Source of the DNA: Methylocystis sp. Sn-Cys
GTDB lineage: Bacteria > Pseudomonadota > Alphaproteobacteria > Rhizobiales > Beijerinckiaceae
Assembly: GCF_016745395.1 (NCBI RefSeq)
Contig: NZ_JAERVJ010000012.1
Span: 1 to 58,201 of the forward strand
Direction of reading: 5' to 3'
Length of the DNA: 58,201 nt
The translations under genes were made by a program, and so were the position numbers. The notes under the pieces were generated by a model. It made no database searches. It worked only from the letters and a program-made list of their open reading frames with translations, and was not told the origin of the DNA. Shown here one piece after another: positions 25,537-34,179 of this stretch. Positions within the stretch are counted from its first letter, which is position 1; each line of letters begins with the position of its first letter.

Positions 25537-26754
25537 TTAGCCGGGCAGGCGCCAAATCCGGCAGGGGGCGCCCGCCGGCAAAGGGGCGTCGCCCGGTTCG
25601 CGGATGAGCAGCGCCTGCGACTGCGCCAACTCGGTGAGTAGAGAGGAATCCTGCATCGGCTGCGGCGTGGCGACGAGGCGCCCCTCGGCGTCGCGGGACA
25701 GCCGCGCGCGCATATAATCGCGCCGCCCCTTGTTGGCGGGCAGGTTCGCGCCGGCGATGGCGGATTCCGTCTGGTCGGCTCCGGCTTTGGGATCGCCCTG
25801 CAGCGCGCGGACCAAAGGCGCCAGAAACACCAAAGCGCAGACGATCGAGGCCACCGGATTACCCGGCAGGCCGAGAATATGCGCCTCGCCCAGACGGCCG
25901 GAGATGAGCGGCTTCCCCGGGCGCATGGCGATCTTCCAGAAATCGAGCGTCATTCCCTGGCGGGCGAGCGCCGGGCGCAGAAGATCGTGATCGCCAACCG
26001 AGGCGCCCCCGAGCGTCACGAGAATATCAGCCTTGGCCGCGCGGGCGAGGCCGATGCCGCGCTCCAGATCGGCGAGATCATCGCGGAAGAGGCCCAGATC
26101 ACTCACCTCAGCGCCTGCGCCTTCGGCGATCGCGCCAACGGCAAAACTATTGCAGGCGATGATCTGCGAAGGGCCGGGCTCGGCGCCGGGCGGCACGAGT
26201 TCGTCGCCTGAAGCGAGCAGCGCCACGCGCGGCCGACGGGCGACGGGGAGAGCGGCGTGATTCATGGCGGCGGCGAGCGCCAGTTCCGCGGGACCGAGAC
26301 GGGTTCCGACGAAGAGCCCGGCGGCTCCGGCGCGGAAGTCGAGACCCGCCACACGGATGTGATGGCCCGGCGCTGCGCCCGATTTGGCGCGAATGGCGCC
26401 CTCAGCAACGTCGGCGTCTTCCTGCAAGAGGATGGCGTTGGCGCCGGCCGGCACGGGCGCGCCCGTGAAGATGCGAACGGTTTCGCCGGGGTTCAATGCC
26501 GCGGCATAGCCATGCCCGGCGGCGCTTTCGCCGACGAGCTTCAGCGGTCCTGCGGCGAGGTCGGCGCTCCGCAGCGCATAGCCATCCATGGCCGAGACAT
26601 CGACCGGCGGCTGGGTGCGCTTGGCGACGAGGTCGCGCGCGAGCGTGCGGCCGCGCGCGGCGGCGAGCGGCGCTTCTTCCTCGCCGAGAAGGGCGGCGTC
26701 GGAGAGAACGCGCGCGAGAGCGTCGTCGACGGAGAGGAGCTTGTTATCGGCCAT
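25537..26754 (-). CDS. moeA: Molybdopterin molybdenumtransferase MoeA
   Basis: 405 residues. Family motifs are PPVDVSAMDGYALR, FTGAPVPAGANAILLQED, VALLASGDELVPPG, LVTLGGASVGDHDLLRP, MRPGKPLISGRL and HILGLPGNPVASIVC. MoeA inserts molybdate into adenylylated molybdopterin. It is the last gene of trpC-moaC-moeA on the minus strand; lexA, which usually follows moeA in Rhizobiales, is missing because the block ends against trpD. A 271-base spacer to moaC is filled by R1 and R6 repeats. Confidence 0.94.
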   Translation of the reverse strand: MADNKLLSVDDALARVLSDAALLGEEEAPLAAARGRTLARDLVAKRTQPPVDVSAMDGYALRSADLAAGPLKLVGESAAGHGYAAALNPGETVRIFTGAPVPAGANAILLQEDADVAEGAIRAKSGAAPGHHIRVAGLDFRAGAAGLFVGTRLGPAELALAAAMNHAALPVARRPRVALLASGDELVPPGAEPGPSQIIACNSFAVGAIAEGAGAEVSDLGLFRDDLADLERGIGLARAAKADILVTLGGASVGDHDLLRPALARQGMTLDFWKIAMRPGKPLISGRLGEAHILGLPGNPVASIVCALVFLAPLVRALQGDPKAGADQTESAIAGANLPANKGRRDYMRARLSRDAEGRLVATPQPMQDSSLLTELAQSQALLIREPGDAPLPAGAPCRIWRLPG

Positions 26755-26791
26755 AGGATTCTCTTTTGCTCGACGAAGCGCTGCTGTCTGC

Positions 26792-26841
26792 CGTCATTGC
26801 GAGGAGCGAAGCAATCCAGAGCCGCTTCGCTCGCAATGACG
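26792..26841. repeat. R1 repeat, copy 2 (short form)
   Basis: 50 bp: cgtcattgcgaggagcgaag, then caatccagagccgcttcg, then ctcgcaatgacg. The central loop and one internal arm seen in longer copies are deleted. It lies in the moaC-moeA spacer, next to an R6 copy. Confidence 0.85.
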
Positions 26842-26872
26842 GGCCTTGCGTGAATGCTGGGCGTGAACTCAT

Positions 26873-27000
26873 CCCTCCCCTTTACGGGGAGGGTGGCCCC
26901 GCGAAAGCGGGGTCGGGTGGGGTAAGGCCCCACCACCGCCGTTGCGGCGTGAGCCCCACCCGGCGGCCTTTGGCCGCCGACCTCCCCGTAAAGGGGAGGT
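26873..27000. repeat. R6 repeat, copy 2, in the moaC-moeA spacer
   Basis: About 128 bp with long arms: ccctcccctttacggggagg on the left and cctccccgtaaaggggaggt on the right. Inner palindromes are ccccgcgaaagcgggg, gtggggtaaggccccac and cggcggcctttggccgccg. It is the most complete copy of the family. Confidence 0.88.
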
Positions 27001-27025
27001 ATGAGAGGCTCACAACGCCAGACCG

Positions 27026-27502
27026 TCATTCCCGCCGCCAATCGCCGCTCTTGCCGCCCTCTTTTGAAACAAGCTCCACCCCCTCGATGCGCATGGCGCG
27101 ATCGACGGCTTTCAGCATGTCGTAGATGGTGAGGCAGGCGACAGAGACCGCGGTCAGCGCCTCCATTTCGACGCCGGTCTTGCCGGTGACGCCTGCCGCG
27201 ACGTCGACGCGCAGGCCGGGAAGAGATTCGTCGGGCGTGATCTCCACGAAGACGCTGGTGAGGGGCAGGGGATGGCAGAGCGGAATAAGCTCGCTCGCCT
27301 TTTTTGCCGCCATAATGCCGGCGATGCGCGCGACGCCGAAGACATCGCCCTTCTTGGCCTGCCCCGCAACAGCGAGCGCCAATGTCTCCGGCGCCATGAC
27401 CACGCGCCCTCGCGCCCGCGCGAGGCGTTTCGTGTCCGCCTTGGCGGAGACGTCGACCATATGGGCGTCGCCGGTCGCGGAGAGATGGGTGAGCTTGGTC
27501 AT
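27026..27502 (-). CDS. moaC: Cyclic pyranopterin monophosphate synthase MoaC
   Basis: 158 residues, normal for the family. It carries [18 protein letters not shown], the active-site block [15 protein letters not shown], and [22 protein letters not shown] with the catalytic Lys/Asp region near KAVDRAM. It converts the MoaA product to cPMP in molybdenum cofactor synthesis. It starts 19 bases after the trpC stop codon in the same direction. Confidence 0.95.
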   Translation of the reverse strand: MTKLTHLSATGDAHMVDVSAKADTKRLARARGRVVMAPETLALAVAGQAKKGDVFGVARIAGIMAAKKASELIPLCHPLPLTSVFVEITPDESLPGLRVDVAAGVTGKTGVEMEALTAVSVACLTIYDMLKAVDRAMRIEGVELVSKEGGKSGDWRRE

Positions 27503-27521
27503 GCGTCCGAGAAGGGTTGGC

Positions 27522-28313
27522 TTAGCCGTTCAGCAACTTCCGCGCCGCCGCCTCCACATCGTTCTGCCGCATCAGGCTTTCGCCGACGAGGAAGGTAAAG
27601 ATGCGGGACGTTTCGAGACGCAGGCAGTCGTCGTGCGTTTCGATGCCGCTCTCGGCGACGATGATCTTGTCGAGCGGAATTTTCTCAGCGAGGCGCTCGC
27701 TGGTTTCGAGCGACACCGAGAAATCGTGGAGATTGCGGTTGTTGATGCCGATCAACCGGGTCTCCAGCGCCAAGGCGCGATCGAGCTCGCGCTCATCGTG
27801 CACCTCGACCAGAACGTCCATGCGCAGATCATGGGCGGCGGTGTTGAGCGCCTTCGCCTCTTCATCGCTGACGGCCGCCATGATGATGAGGATGCAGTCC
27901 GCGCCATAGGCGCGGGCCTCGAACACCTGATAGGGATCGTAGAGAAAATCCTTGCGGATCGCCGGCAGATGCGCGGCCTTGCGCGCGGCCTCCAGATCCT
28001 CGAGCCTGCCCTGGAAGGACGGCCCGTCGGTGAGGACGGACATGCAAGCGGCGCCGGCCTTCTCATAGGCCCTGGCGAGTTTCGGCGGGTCGAAGTCGGC
28101 GCGGATGAGGCCTTTGGAAGGGGACGCCTTCTTTATTTCGGCGATGAGCGCGATGCGGCGCTCGTTCAGCTTCGTCTCGATTGCGTGCACGAAGCCGCGC
28201 GGCGGATCATGGTCGCGCACATTGCGCTCCAGCGTCGCGAGCGGCATGCGCACCTTGGCCTCGGAGATTTCGGTGCGCTTATAGGCTTCAATGCGGTCGA
28301 GAATATCGGTCAT
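27522..28313 (-). CDS. trpC: Indole-3-glycerol phosphate synthase
   Basis: 263 residues, a TIM barrel. It shows [20 protein letters not shown] (phosphate and catalytic Lys), [49 protein letters not shown] and [15 protein letters not shown]. It closes the indole ring of CdRP. It heads the minus-strand trpC-moaC-moeA unit, away from its usual place after trpD. The 404-base region upstream carries its promoter and an R6 copy. Confidence 0.95.
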   Translation of the reverse strand: MTDILDRIEAYKRTEISEAKVRMPLATLERNVRDHDPPRGFVHAIETKLNERRIALIAEIKKASPSKGLIRADFDPPKLARAYEKAGAACMSVLTDGPSFQGRLEDLEAARKAAHLPAIRKDFLYDPYQVFEARAYGADCILIIMAAVSDEEAKALNTAAHDLRMDVLVEVHDERELDRALALETRLIGINNRNLHDFSVSLETSERLAEKIPLDKIIVAESGIETHDDCLRLETSRIFTFLVGESLMRQNDVEAAARKLLNG

Positions 28314-28484
28314 GTCTTTTGCCCAAAGCGGGAGGCGCCGCGCCCCGCCGTTGATTCAATAACTGAATAGCGGATCGCAACGCGCAAGCCTATCCCACAA
28401 GAGGTCGCGTGGGTGGGCCGAGGGCGAATTATGGTCAACGGCTTTCGGATCGGACAGTCACGTGATCGCTGGGCGTCAGCGAAT

Positions 28485-28580
28485 CCCTCCCCTTTACGGG
28501 GAGGGTGCGCCGCGAGAGCGGGGTCGAGTGGGTAAAGCCCCATCACAGCCGTTGCGGCGTGAGCCCCACCAAGGGGAGGT
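28485..28580. repeat. R6 repeat, copy 3, between trpC and psd
   Basis: About 96 bp, from ccctcccctttacggggagg to gccccaccaaggggaggt. The right arm is shortened relative to copy 2: the cggcggccttt block and the taaa are lost. It lies between divergent genes. Confidence 0.82.
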
Positions 28581-28717
28581 ATTCGGAGGCTAACTGCATC
28601 GCCTCGCTATTATACCGATCCCCCGAAACCGAACGCTCGCCCGTGACTTTGGCGGCGCAACATGGCAAAGAGGCCCCGTCGCGTCTCTGCTCAGGAATCG
28701 CGCTGCGGGAGCCCTAA

Positions 28718-29416
28718 ATGTCCGTCATCGACTCCGTTCGCAAGGTCCTCGTTCCCATCCATCCAGAGGGCTATGTCTTCATCGCGGGCTTTGCCGTCGT
28801 GGCTTTCGTGCTCGACTGGATTTCCCCGACGCTCGGCTGGATCGGCTTCATCGCCACCGCCTGGTGCGTCTATTTCTTTCGCGATCCGCCGCGGGTCACG
28901 CCGCTGCGCGAAGGGATTGTCGTGTCGCCGGCCGACGGCGTCGTCTGCTCCATCGGCTTCTTCCTGCCGCCGCCGGAACTCGGCATGGGCGCCGAGCCTT
29001 TGCAGCGCATATCGGTGTTCATGAGCGTCTTCGATTGCCATGTGAATCGCATGCCGGTCACGGGCCGCATCGCCAAGATCGCCTACAAGCCCGGCATTTT
29101 CGTCAATGCCGATCTCGACAAGGCGAGCGAGGATAATGAGCGCAACGGCCTGATCATCGAGACGCCGCGCGGCCGCTTCGGCGTCGTGCAGATCGCCGGC
29201 CTCGTCGCGCGCCGCATCGTCTGCTTCGTCAAGGAAGGCGAAAATCTCGGCGTCGGCGACCGTTTCGGCCTTATTCGCTTCGGCTCGCGCGTCGATGTCT
29301 ATATGCCGTCATCGGCCCGCGCCATGGTGGCGATCGGCACGCGGACCGTCGCCGGCGAGACCGTGCTCGCCGACATGACGGCGCAGGCGCCGGCGCTGAC
29401 CTTCAAGACCGGCTGA
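28718..29416 (+). CDS. psd: Phosphatidylserine decarboxylase proenzyme
   Basis: 232 residues, the short archaeal/alphaproteobacterial Psd type. Two N-terminal membrane helices ([18 protein letters not shown] and [16 protein letters not shown]) are followed by [24 protein letters not shown] and [13 protein letters not shown]. Self-cleavage at the Gly-Ser of FGSR (Ser190) should give the pyruvoyl group. It makes phosphatidylethanolamine. The pssA gene follows 11 bases downstream, so the two form the usual PE-synthesis operon. Confidence 0.93.
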   Translation: MSVIDSVRKVLVPIHPEGYVFIAGFAVVAFVLDWISPTLGWIGFIATAWCVYFFRDPPRVTPLREGIVVSPADGVVCSIGFFLPPPELGMGAEPLQRISVFMSVFDCHVNRMPVTGRIAKIAYKPGIFVNADLDKASEDNERNGLIIETPRGRFGVVQIAGLVARRIVCFVKEGENLGVGDRFGLIRFGSRVDVYMPSSARAMVAIGTRTVAGETVLADMTAQAPALTFKTG

Positions 29417-29427
29417 GGCAGAAAAAT

Positions 29428-30246
29428 ATGAGCGACGATCCTCAGAACCTCGAGCTTTCGCCACTCGAGCTGCGCCGCCTGCGCTTCCGCAGGATCCCGA
29501 TCCGGGTGGTGCTGCCCAATCTCGTGACGCTGCTCGCGCTCTGCATGGGCCTCACCGCGATCCGCTATGCGATCGAGGAGGATTTCGTGAAAGCCGTGAC
29601 GGCCGTCATGGCGGCGGCGGTGCTCGACGGTCTCGACGGCCGGCTGGCGCGCGCGCTCAAGGGCACGTCGCGCTTCGGCGCCGAGCTGGATTCGCTCGCC
29701 GATTTCGTGGATTTCGGCGTAGCGCCGGGGCTGCTGCTCTATCTGTGGAGCCTGCACGAGATCAAAGGGCTCGGCTGGTTTGCGGTTCTCGCTTTCGCTA
29801 TCGCCGGGGCGCTGCGTCTCGCGCGCTTCAATGTGATGATCGACGACCCGGCCAAGCCGGCCTGGCACGCGGAATTCTTCGTCGGCATGCCGGCCCCCGC
29901 CGGCGCGGTCACTGTGCTGCTGCCGCTCTATCTGCATTTCTCGGCGCTGGAGCTGCCGGCGTCCAAGGCGCTCGTGCCCTTTTACATTCTCTATGTGCTG
30001 GCCATCGCCTTCCTGATGGCGAGCCGCATTCCGCATTTCTCGGGCAAGCGCATGGGCCGCATTCCCCGCGACCTCCTCATACCGGTGCTCTTCGGCGTGG
30101 GCGTGACGGCGCTGCTCCTGGCGATCTATCCGATGGAGCTGCTCGCCGTGGTCAGCGTCGCCTTTTTGGCCGCCATCCCGTTCAGCGTGAAGCGCTTCAA
30201 TGCGCTGGCGAAAGCGGAGGCGGAGAAGGCGGAGACGCAGGGGTAA
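29428..30246 (+). CDS. pssA: CDP-diacylglycerol-serine O-phosphatidyltransferase
   Basis: 272 residues with several membrane helices. The CDP-alcohol phosphotransferase signature is complete: DGLDGRLARALKGTSRFGAE, followed by LDSLADFVDFGVAP, which fits D-G-x2-A-R-x8-G-x3-D-x3-D. It condenses CDP-diacylglycerol with serine to give the psd substrate. The C-terminal Ala/Glu/Lys tail is cytosolic. It is followed by the densest repeat cluster of the window. Confidence 0.94.
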   Translation: MSDDPQNLELSPLELRRLRFRRIPIRVVLPNLVTLLALCMGLTAIRYAIEEDFVKAVTAVMAAAVLDGLDGRLARALKGTSRFGAELDSLADFVDFGVAPGLLLYLWSLHEIKGLGWFAVLAFAIAGALRLARFNVMIDDPAKPAWHAEFFVGMPAPAGAVTVLLPLYLHFSALELPASKALVPFYILYVLAIAFLMASRIPHFSGKRMGRIPRDLLIPVLFGVGVTALLLAIYPMELLAVVSVAFLAAIPFSVKRFNALAKAEAEKAETQG

Positions 30247-30252
30247 AAACAG

Positions 30253-30427
30253 GGCTCCGAATCCAGGTTTAACGAACTCTACTCAGCCGCGTCATGCCCG
30301 CGCTTGTCGCGGGCATCCACGCCAAGACGTTACGACACGCGGGGGAGCTTGCGTCGTTGCGCTCATGTTCCCAGCTTTTCCGCGTCGGCGCGGCGTGGAT
30401 GGCCGCGACAAGCGCGGCCATGACGGG
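30253..30427. repeat. R3 element, copy 2 (right end lost)
   Basis: It starts ggctccgaatccaggtttaac and contains both palindromes (catgcccgcgcttgtcgcgg and gccgcgacaagcgcggccat). It lacks the right-hand gttaac...cggagcc terminus, so it is about 175 bp instead of 213. It begins seven bases after the pssA stop codon. Confidence 0.82.
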
Positions 30428-30463
30428 AGCGCTGAGGGGGTAAAAGCTGACCGTTGCTTTTTT

Positions 30464-30616
30464 GATAAAGTGGCTGACGCCCCTCATGCTTCGAGACGCC
30501 TGCTGCGCAGGCTCCTCAGCATGAGGGGCTTCTGCTGTCTGCGCCAAACACTTAGGCCCTCATCCTGAGGAGCGAGCGAAGCTCGCGTCTCGAAGGAGGA
30601 GGCCGCCTCGGAGGCT
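30464..30616. repeat. R5 repeat, copy 1
   Basis: About 153 bp: gataaagtggctgacgcccc, then tcgagacgcctgctgcgcag, ctcctcagcatgagg, a spacer with acacttaggc, then cctcatcctgaggagcgagc and ccgcctcggaggctt. A reverse-oriented copy of the same length lies at 50478-50630. Confidence 0.85.
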
Positions 30617-30627
30617 TTATACTATTT

Positions 30628-30718
30628 CCGGTTGAATAGCTCGCGTGGGGACTTGTCATTCCCGACGAGCCAAAGGTCCGATCGGGAATCCAGAGCCACA
30701 AGAGCGCTGGTTTTACTC
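30628..30718. repeat. R2 repeat, copy 2 (left half only)
   Basis: It starts ccggttgaatagctcgcgtg and runs through gtcattcccgacgagcc and atcgggaatccagagcc to gctggttttactc. The right half (ctctggattcccg...gggaatgac) is missing, and the sequence changes directly into an R1 copy. Confidence 0.82.
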
Positions 30719-30724
30719 GGAGCC

Positions 30725-30807
30725 CGTCATTGCGAGCGAAGCGAAGCAATCCAGGGCGGCGATGCGGCCCTGGATTGCTTCGTCGGCTCGGCCTCCTCGC
30801 AATGACG
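30725..30807. repeat. R1 repeat, copy 3
   Basis: 83 bp, from cgtcattgcgagcgaagcga to cctcctcgcaatgacg, with inner arms caatccagggc and gccctggattg. It abuts the truncated R2 copy and suggests insertion into, or recombination with, that element. Confidence 0.88.
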
Positions 30808-30873
30808 GGTGCCAAACGGCGCGAGCGTCGGGGATGGCGCCGAACCAATCGAGCGGATCTCGTGTGACTGCTT

Positions 30874-31977
30874 TTACTGAGGCTGCAACCCGCGCCGTCC
30901 GAAGCGCCAGTCCGGCCGCGCGTCTCGGATCATCATAATTTCTGCAATTGACTGGCGGGTGAGGAGGCCGACGAGCCTCCCGTCGGGGTCGATGACGCCT
31001 ACAGGGTCGCCGGCGTTGAGCTTGGGGATGGCCGCGTCGACCATCTCGTCCGATCCGATGGTCTCCACTTCTTTCCGGGCGAAAGGCGCGACCGGCGCGC
31101 CGGGATCGGCGGCCCGAAGGGCTTCGACGATCTCCCCCCGCGACAGCAGGCCGACGAGCCGCCCGGCCTGATCCACCATCGGAAAATCATCCTGTGAGGT
31201 GGCGAGGAGCACCTCGATCGCTTCGCCCACCGTCGTTCCGCGTCCGATGGCGGCGATCCTTGTCTCCATGGCGTCGACCGCCGGCAATCCCCGCGCGGCC
31301 TCCGTGAGGGACATCATCTGCGCCTCGCCCGCCGCCGCCATATAGACGAAGATGGCGATGAAGATCAGCATCGGATGGCCGAAAAGCCCGGCAAAGCCCA
31401 GGAAAAAAGCGAAGCCCTGGCCGATCTGAGCGGCGATGCGGGTCGCCTGACCCTGGCCGAGCCACATGGCGAGCGCCGCGCGCAGCACCCGCCCGCCGTC
31501 CATGGGAAAGGCCGGAATCAGATTGAAGATCGCGAGAAAAATATTGGTCGCCGCCAACCGCTCCAGAACGCCGATATTCGGGTCGCTGATATGGGCCGCC
31601 TGGCCGAGATTGAAGGCGCCGGAGATCGCGAAGAGAAGTGCGGCGATGACGACATTGACGAAGGGGCCGGCGATCGCGACCAGAAGCTCCTGATACGGCC
31701 GCTTCGGCATGGATTCCATATCGGCCACGCCGCCGATGGGCAGCAACGTGACTTCATGCGAGACGACGCCGAACTTCCGGGCGGTGAGAATATGCCCGAA
31801 TTCGTGCAGCACCACGCAAAGAAAGATGGCGGAGATGAACAGCACGCTTTCGCCGGCCGCATGCGCGCCGCCGCGCTGATAAGCGGCGATCCCGATCCAG
31901 GCCAGGAAAAGCAGCAGGGTAACGTGAACGCGCACAGCCGTTCCCTTGAACGTGCCGAGCGTAATCGACCAGCGCAT
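30874..31977 (-). CDS. Site-2 protease family (M50) metalloprotease with CBS pair
   Basis: 367 residues from ATG 31977. The zinc motif is CVVLHEFGHILTARKFG (His58, Glu59, His62). The second ligand motif lies in NLIPAFPMDGGRVLR (Asp of MDGG). About six membrane helices make up residues 15-225. Two CBS domains fill the C-terminus (about 245-300 and 305-355, with VVDQAGRLVGLLSRGEIVEAL-like and VIDPDGRLVGLLTRQSI patterns), suggesting adenylate- or SAM-sensing control. It resembles the SpoIVFB/Rip3-like M50 proteases; the substrate is unknown. It is downstream of ldtR in the same direction but separated by 162 bases. Confidence 0.88.
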   Translation of the reverse strand: MRWSITLGTFKGTAVRVHVTLLLFLAWIGIAAYQRGGAHAAGESVLFISAIFLCVVLHEFGHILTARKFGVVSHEVTLLPIGGVADMESMPKRPYQELLVAIAGPFVNVVIAALLFAISGAFNLGQAAHISDPNIGVLERLAATNIFLAIFNLIPAFPMDGGRVLRAALAMWLGQGQATRIAAQIGQGFAFFLGFAGLFGHPMLIFIAIFVYMAAAGEAQMMSLTEAARGLPAVDAMETRIAAIGRGTTVGEAIEVLLATSQDDFPMVDQAGRLVGLLSRGEIVEALRAADPGAPVAPFARKEVETIGSDEMVDAAIPKLNAGDPVGVIDPDGRLVGLLTRQSIAEIMMIRDARPDWRFGRRGLQPQ

Positions 31978-32139
31978 ATCAACGCCCCCGAAGCGTAAAC
32001 GATCCGCTGAAACATAGGGCGCGCCGGGGCTTTTCGCCAGAGCAGGCCAGAGCTTTGCCCCCCAGAAAGCCAAAAGCGCCGGCGAAGCCCTGAGCGGGCC
32101 GCGCCGGCGAAGTCGACGATGGAAGGATGAGCAGAAAAA

Positions 32140-32652
32140 TCAGAGGCGATAGCGAATCTGGTCGGTCCAGAAGCGCTCCAGCCGGGTCAGCGACTGGTTG
32201 AGATTGCGGAACTCGTCGACCGAGACGCCGCCAATGTGTTCGATGGTCGTGGCGTGCTTGTCGTAGAGCTGCGCAACGATGTCGTGAACTTCCTTGCCCT
32301 TGGGCGTGAGGCTGATGCGCACCGAACGGCGGTCGAGGCGCGAGCGGGCGTGATGCAGATAGCCCATCTCGACGAGCTTCTTGACGTTGTAGGAGACGTT
32401 GGAGCCGAGATAATAGCCGCGCGTGCGCAGCTCGCTGGCGGTCAGCTCCTTGTCGCCGATATTGTAGAGCAACAGGGCCTGAACGGAATTGACGTCGCCG
32501 CGGTCGCGGCGGTCGAATTCATCCTTGATCACGTCGAGAAGGCGACGGTGAAGACGTTCGACGAGCGTGAGCGCCTCGAGATATACCGGGCGGACCTCGC
32601 CGATGCGTTCCGCGCGGGTCGGCTGGGGTGCTGACTTCGTTGCGACGTTCAT
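32140..32652 (-). CDS. ldtR: MarR-family transcriptional regulator LdtR
   Basis: 170 residues from ATG 32652, five bases after GGAGGAG. The conserved LdtR line is visible: YLEALTLVERLHRRLLDVIK, then DVNSVQALLLYNIGDKELT, the recognition helix region RGYYLGSNVSYNVKKLVEMG, the wing HHARSRLDRRSVRISLTPKG, and the end LERFWTDQIRYRL. In Liberibacter and Sinorhizobium, LdtR controls an L,D-transpeptidase gene and stress tolerance; no such gene is in this window. The AT-rich upstream region contains palindromes that could be its operators. Confidence 0.88.
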   Translation of the reverse strand: MNVATKSAPQPTRAERIGEVRPVYLEALTLVERLHRRLLDVIKDEFDRRDRGDVNSVQALLLYNIGDKELTASELRTRGYYLGSNVSYNVKKLVEMGYLHHARSRLDRRSVRISLTPKGKEVHDIVAQLYDKHATTIEHIGGVSVDEFRNLNQSLTRLERFWTDQIRYRL

Positions 32653-32692
32653 CTTCTCCTCCATCGTTCGATAGCATGTTGATCTTTGATGC

Positions 32693-32725
32693 ACTCAAAT
32701 TAGACCGATACGAATGAACTTGAGT
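32693..32725. promoter_or_regulatory. Candidate operator upstream of ldtR
   Basis: An inverted repeat, ACTCAA (32693-32698) and TTGAGT (32720-32725), lies 41-73 bases upstream of the ldtR start in unusually AT-rich DNA. MarR proteins bind such palindromes and often regulate themselves. The function is inferred from symmetry and position only. Confidence 0.35.
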
Positions 32726-32803
32726 TTAAATAACAGACTGAATCCCTTGTTTACCGACTAAAGGCGGCTTTCGGTGAACAGGGGCTAAATTCTAACAGTC
32801 GAT

Positions 32804-32823
32804 TTAAGCTGAATCTGTCTTAA
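32804..32823. promoter_or_regulatory. Second palindrome in the ldtR/nadM intergenic region
   Basis: TTAAG-ten bases-CTTAA is centred about 185 bases before the NMN adenylyltransferase gene. It could be a regulator site in the divergent promoter region. The spacing does not fit the CtrA consensus (TTAA-N7-TTAA). Confidence 0.28.
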
Positions 32824-32996
32824 ACATTTCGTGGATTGTATAAGGTTTTATGGAGAATCTTAACGTAGAGCGACCGGCGTTCGAGGAAAACCCCTCGCGT
32901 TCTTGATAGAGACGGTCGGCGAGATTAACTTTCCCATATTGGCGGCGCGCCATGCGGCCGGGAGGACCGACCGCTCTCATGCCATGAGGGAGCCTC

Positions 32997-34022
32997 ATGA
33001 TGCGCTACGATCTTGCGGTCTTCATCGGCCGTTTCGAGCCATTTCACCTCGGACATCTTACGATTTTGCAGCGCGCGCTCGCGCTCTCCAGCCGCGTCGT
33101 CGCGCTTGTCGGCTCGGCGGAAGCGCCGCGCACGGCAAAGAACCCCTGGAGCTTCACGGAGCGCGTCGTCATGATCGAGGCGGCGCTGGGCGCCGACGCC
33201 GCCCGTGTGACGGCTTTGCCTTTGCGTGACCATCTCTACAATGAAAACGCCTGGCTTGCGGAAGCGCAGGCGCAAGTGGCGCGCGTCGCTGGCGACGTCA
33301 AATGCATCGCGCTTTTCGGCTCCAGCAAAGACGCGTCCAGTTATTATCTGAAGGCGTTTCCGCAATGGGAGCTGGTCGACGCCGCGTCTGTCCCGCTCTT
33401 GTCCACGACTGAGCTGCGGCGTCGGCTCTTTTCGCAAGAGCCCGGCGCGCTGCGCCTGATCGAAGCCAATGTGCCGGCGCCGGTCTTCGAGATCATCGAC
33501 GCCTTCCGCAAGACGGACGCCTATCGGCAAACGCTCGACGAATTTCGCCATGTGGAGAGCTATCGCGCCGCCTGGGTCGATGCGCCTTATCCGCCTGTCT
33601 TCGTGACCGTGGATTCGGTCGTCGCGCATTCCGGCCATGTGCTGCTCATCAAGCGCAAGGCGCAGCCGGGGCGGGGACTATGGGCCTTGCCGGGCGGCTT
33701 CGTAAACGAGGACGAAACGCTGCGCGACGCCGCCATTCGCGAGCTGCGCGAGGAGACGCGGCTCAAAATTCCGGCGCCCGTGCTGCGCGGCAGCCTGCGC
33801 GGGCAGAGGGTTTTCGATCATCCCGACCGCTCGCTGCGCGGCCGCACGATCACCCACGCCTTCTATTTCGATTTTCCTGCCGGGGAATTGCCGAGCGTGC
33901 GCGGCGCAGACGACGCGGCGCGGGCGCGCTGGGTTCCCGTCTCGGAGCTTCAGAACATGCGCGCATGCCTGTTCGAGGATCATTTTTTCATCCTCGAACA
34001 TTTTCTCGGAGCAGCTTGGTAG
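32997..34022 (+). CDS. Bifunctional NMN adenylyltransferase/Nudix hydrolase
   Basis: 341 residues, two enzymes in one chain. Residues 1-180 are a NadM-type nucleotidyltransferase: FIGRFEPFHLGHLTIL carries the HxGH motif, and LLSTTELRRRLF is the ISSTxxR-like motif. Residues about 205-335 are a Nudix domain with the box GGFVNEDETLRDAAIRELRE followed by ETRL (about 232-254). Similar fusions are known from Synechocystis and Francisella, where the first half makes NAD from NMN and the second hydrolyses ADP-ribose. It starts at tandem ATG codons after GAGGGAG. It is divergent from ldtR. Confidence 0.92.
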   Translation: MMRYDLAVFIGRFEPFHLGHLTILQRALALSSRVVALVGSAEAPRTAKNPWSFTERVVMIEAALGADAARVTALPLRDHLYNENAWLAEAQAQVARVAGDVKCIALFGSSKDASSYYLKAFPQWELVDAASVPLLSTTELRRRLFSQEPGALRLIEANVPAPVFEIIDAFRKTDAYRQTLDEFRHVESYRAAWVDAPYPPVFVTVDSVVAHSGHVLLIKRKAQPGRGLWALPGGFVNEDETLRDAAIRELREETRLKIPAPVLRGSLRGQRVFDHPDRSLRGRTITHAFYFDFPAGELPSVRGADDAARARWVPVSELQNMRACLFEDHFFILEHFLGAAW

Positions 34023-34043
34023 CGCGTCCCCTTCGACTCCGGT

Positions 34044-34127
34044 CGTCATTGCGAGGAGCGAAGCGACGAAGCAATCCAGCACGCGTGTTGCGGCTCTGGA
34101 TTTCTTCGCCTTCGGCTCGCAATGACG
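34044..34127. repeat. R1 repeat, copy 4
   Basis: 84 bp, from cgtcattgcgaggagcgaag to ttcggctcgcaatgacg, with inner arms gaagcaatccagc and gctctggatttcttc. It lies just past the NMN adenylyltransferase gene and before a gene remnant. Confidence 0.88.
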
Positions 34128-34179
34128 TTTATTTTGCGCGGTCCGGAGCGCGATTTATCGGAGCCATACTGATCCGGGG

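Noticed and set aside
30253-30807. Repeat cluster as a CRISPR array
   Set aside because: The units are unlike each other, 80-175 bp long and palindromic, with no regular spacers and no cas genes.
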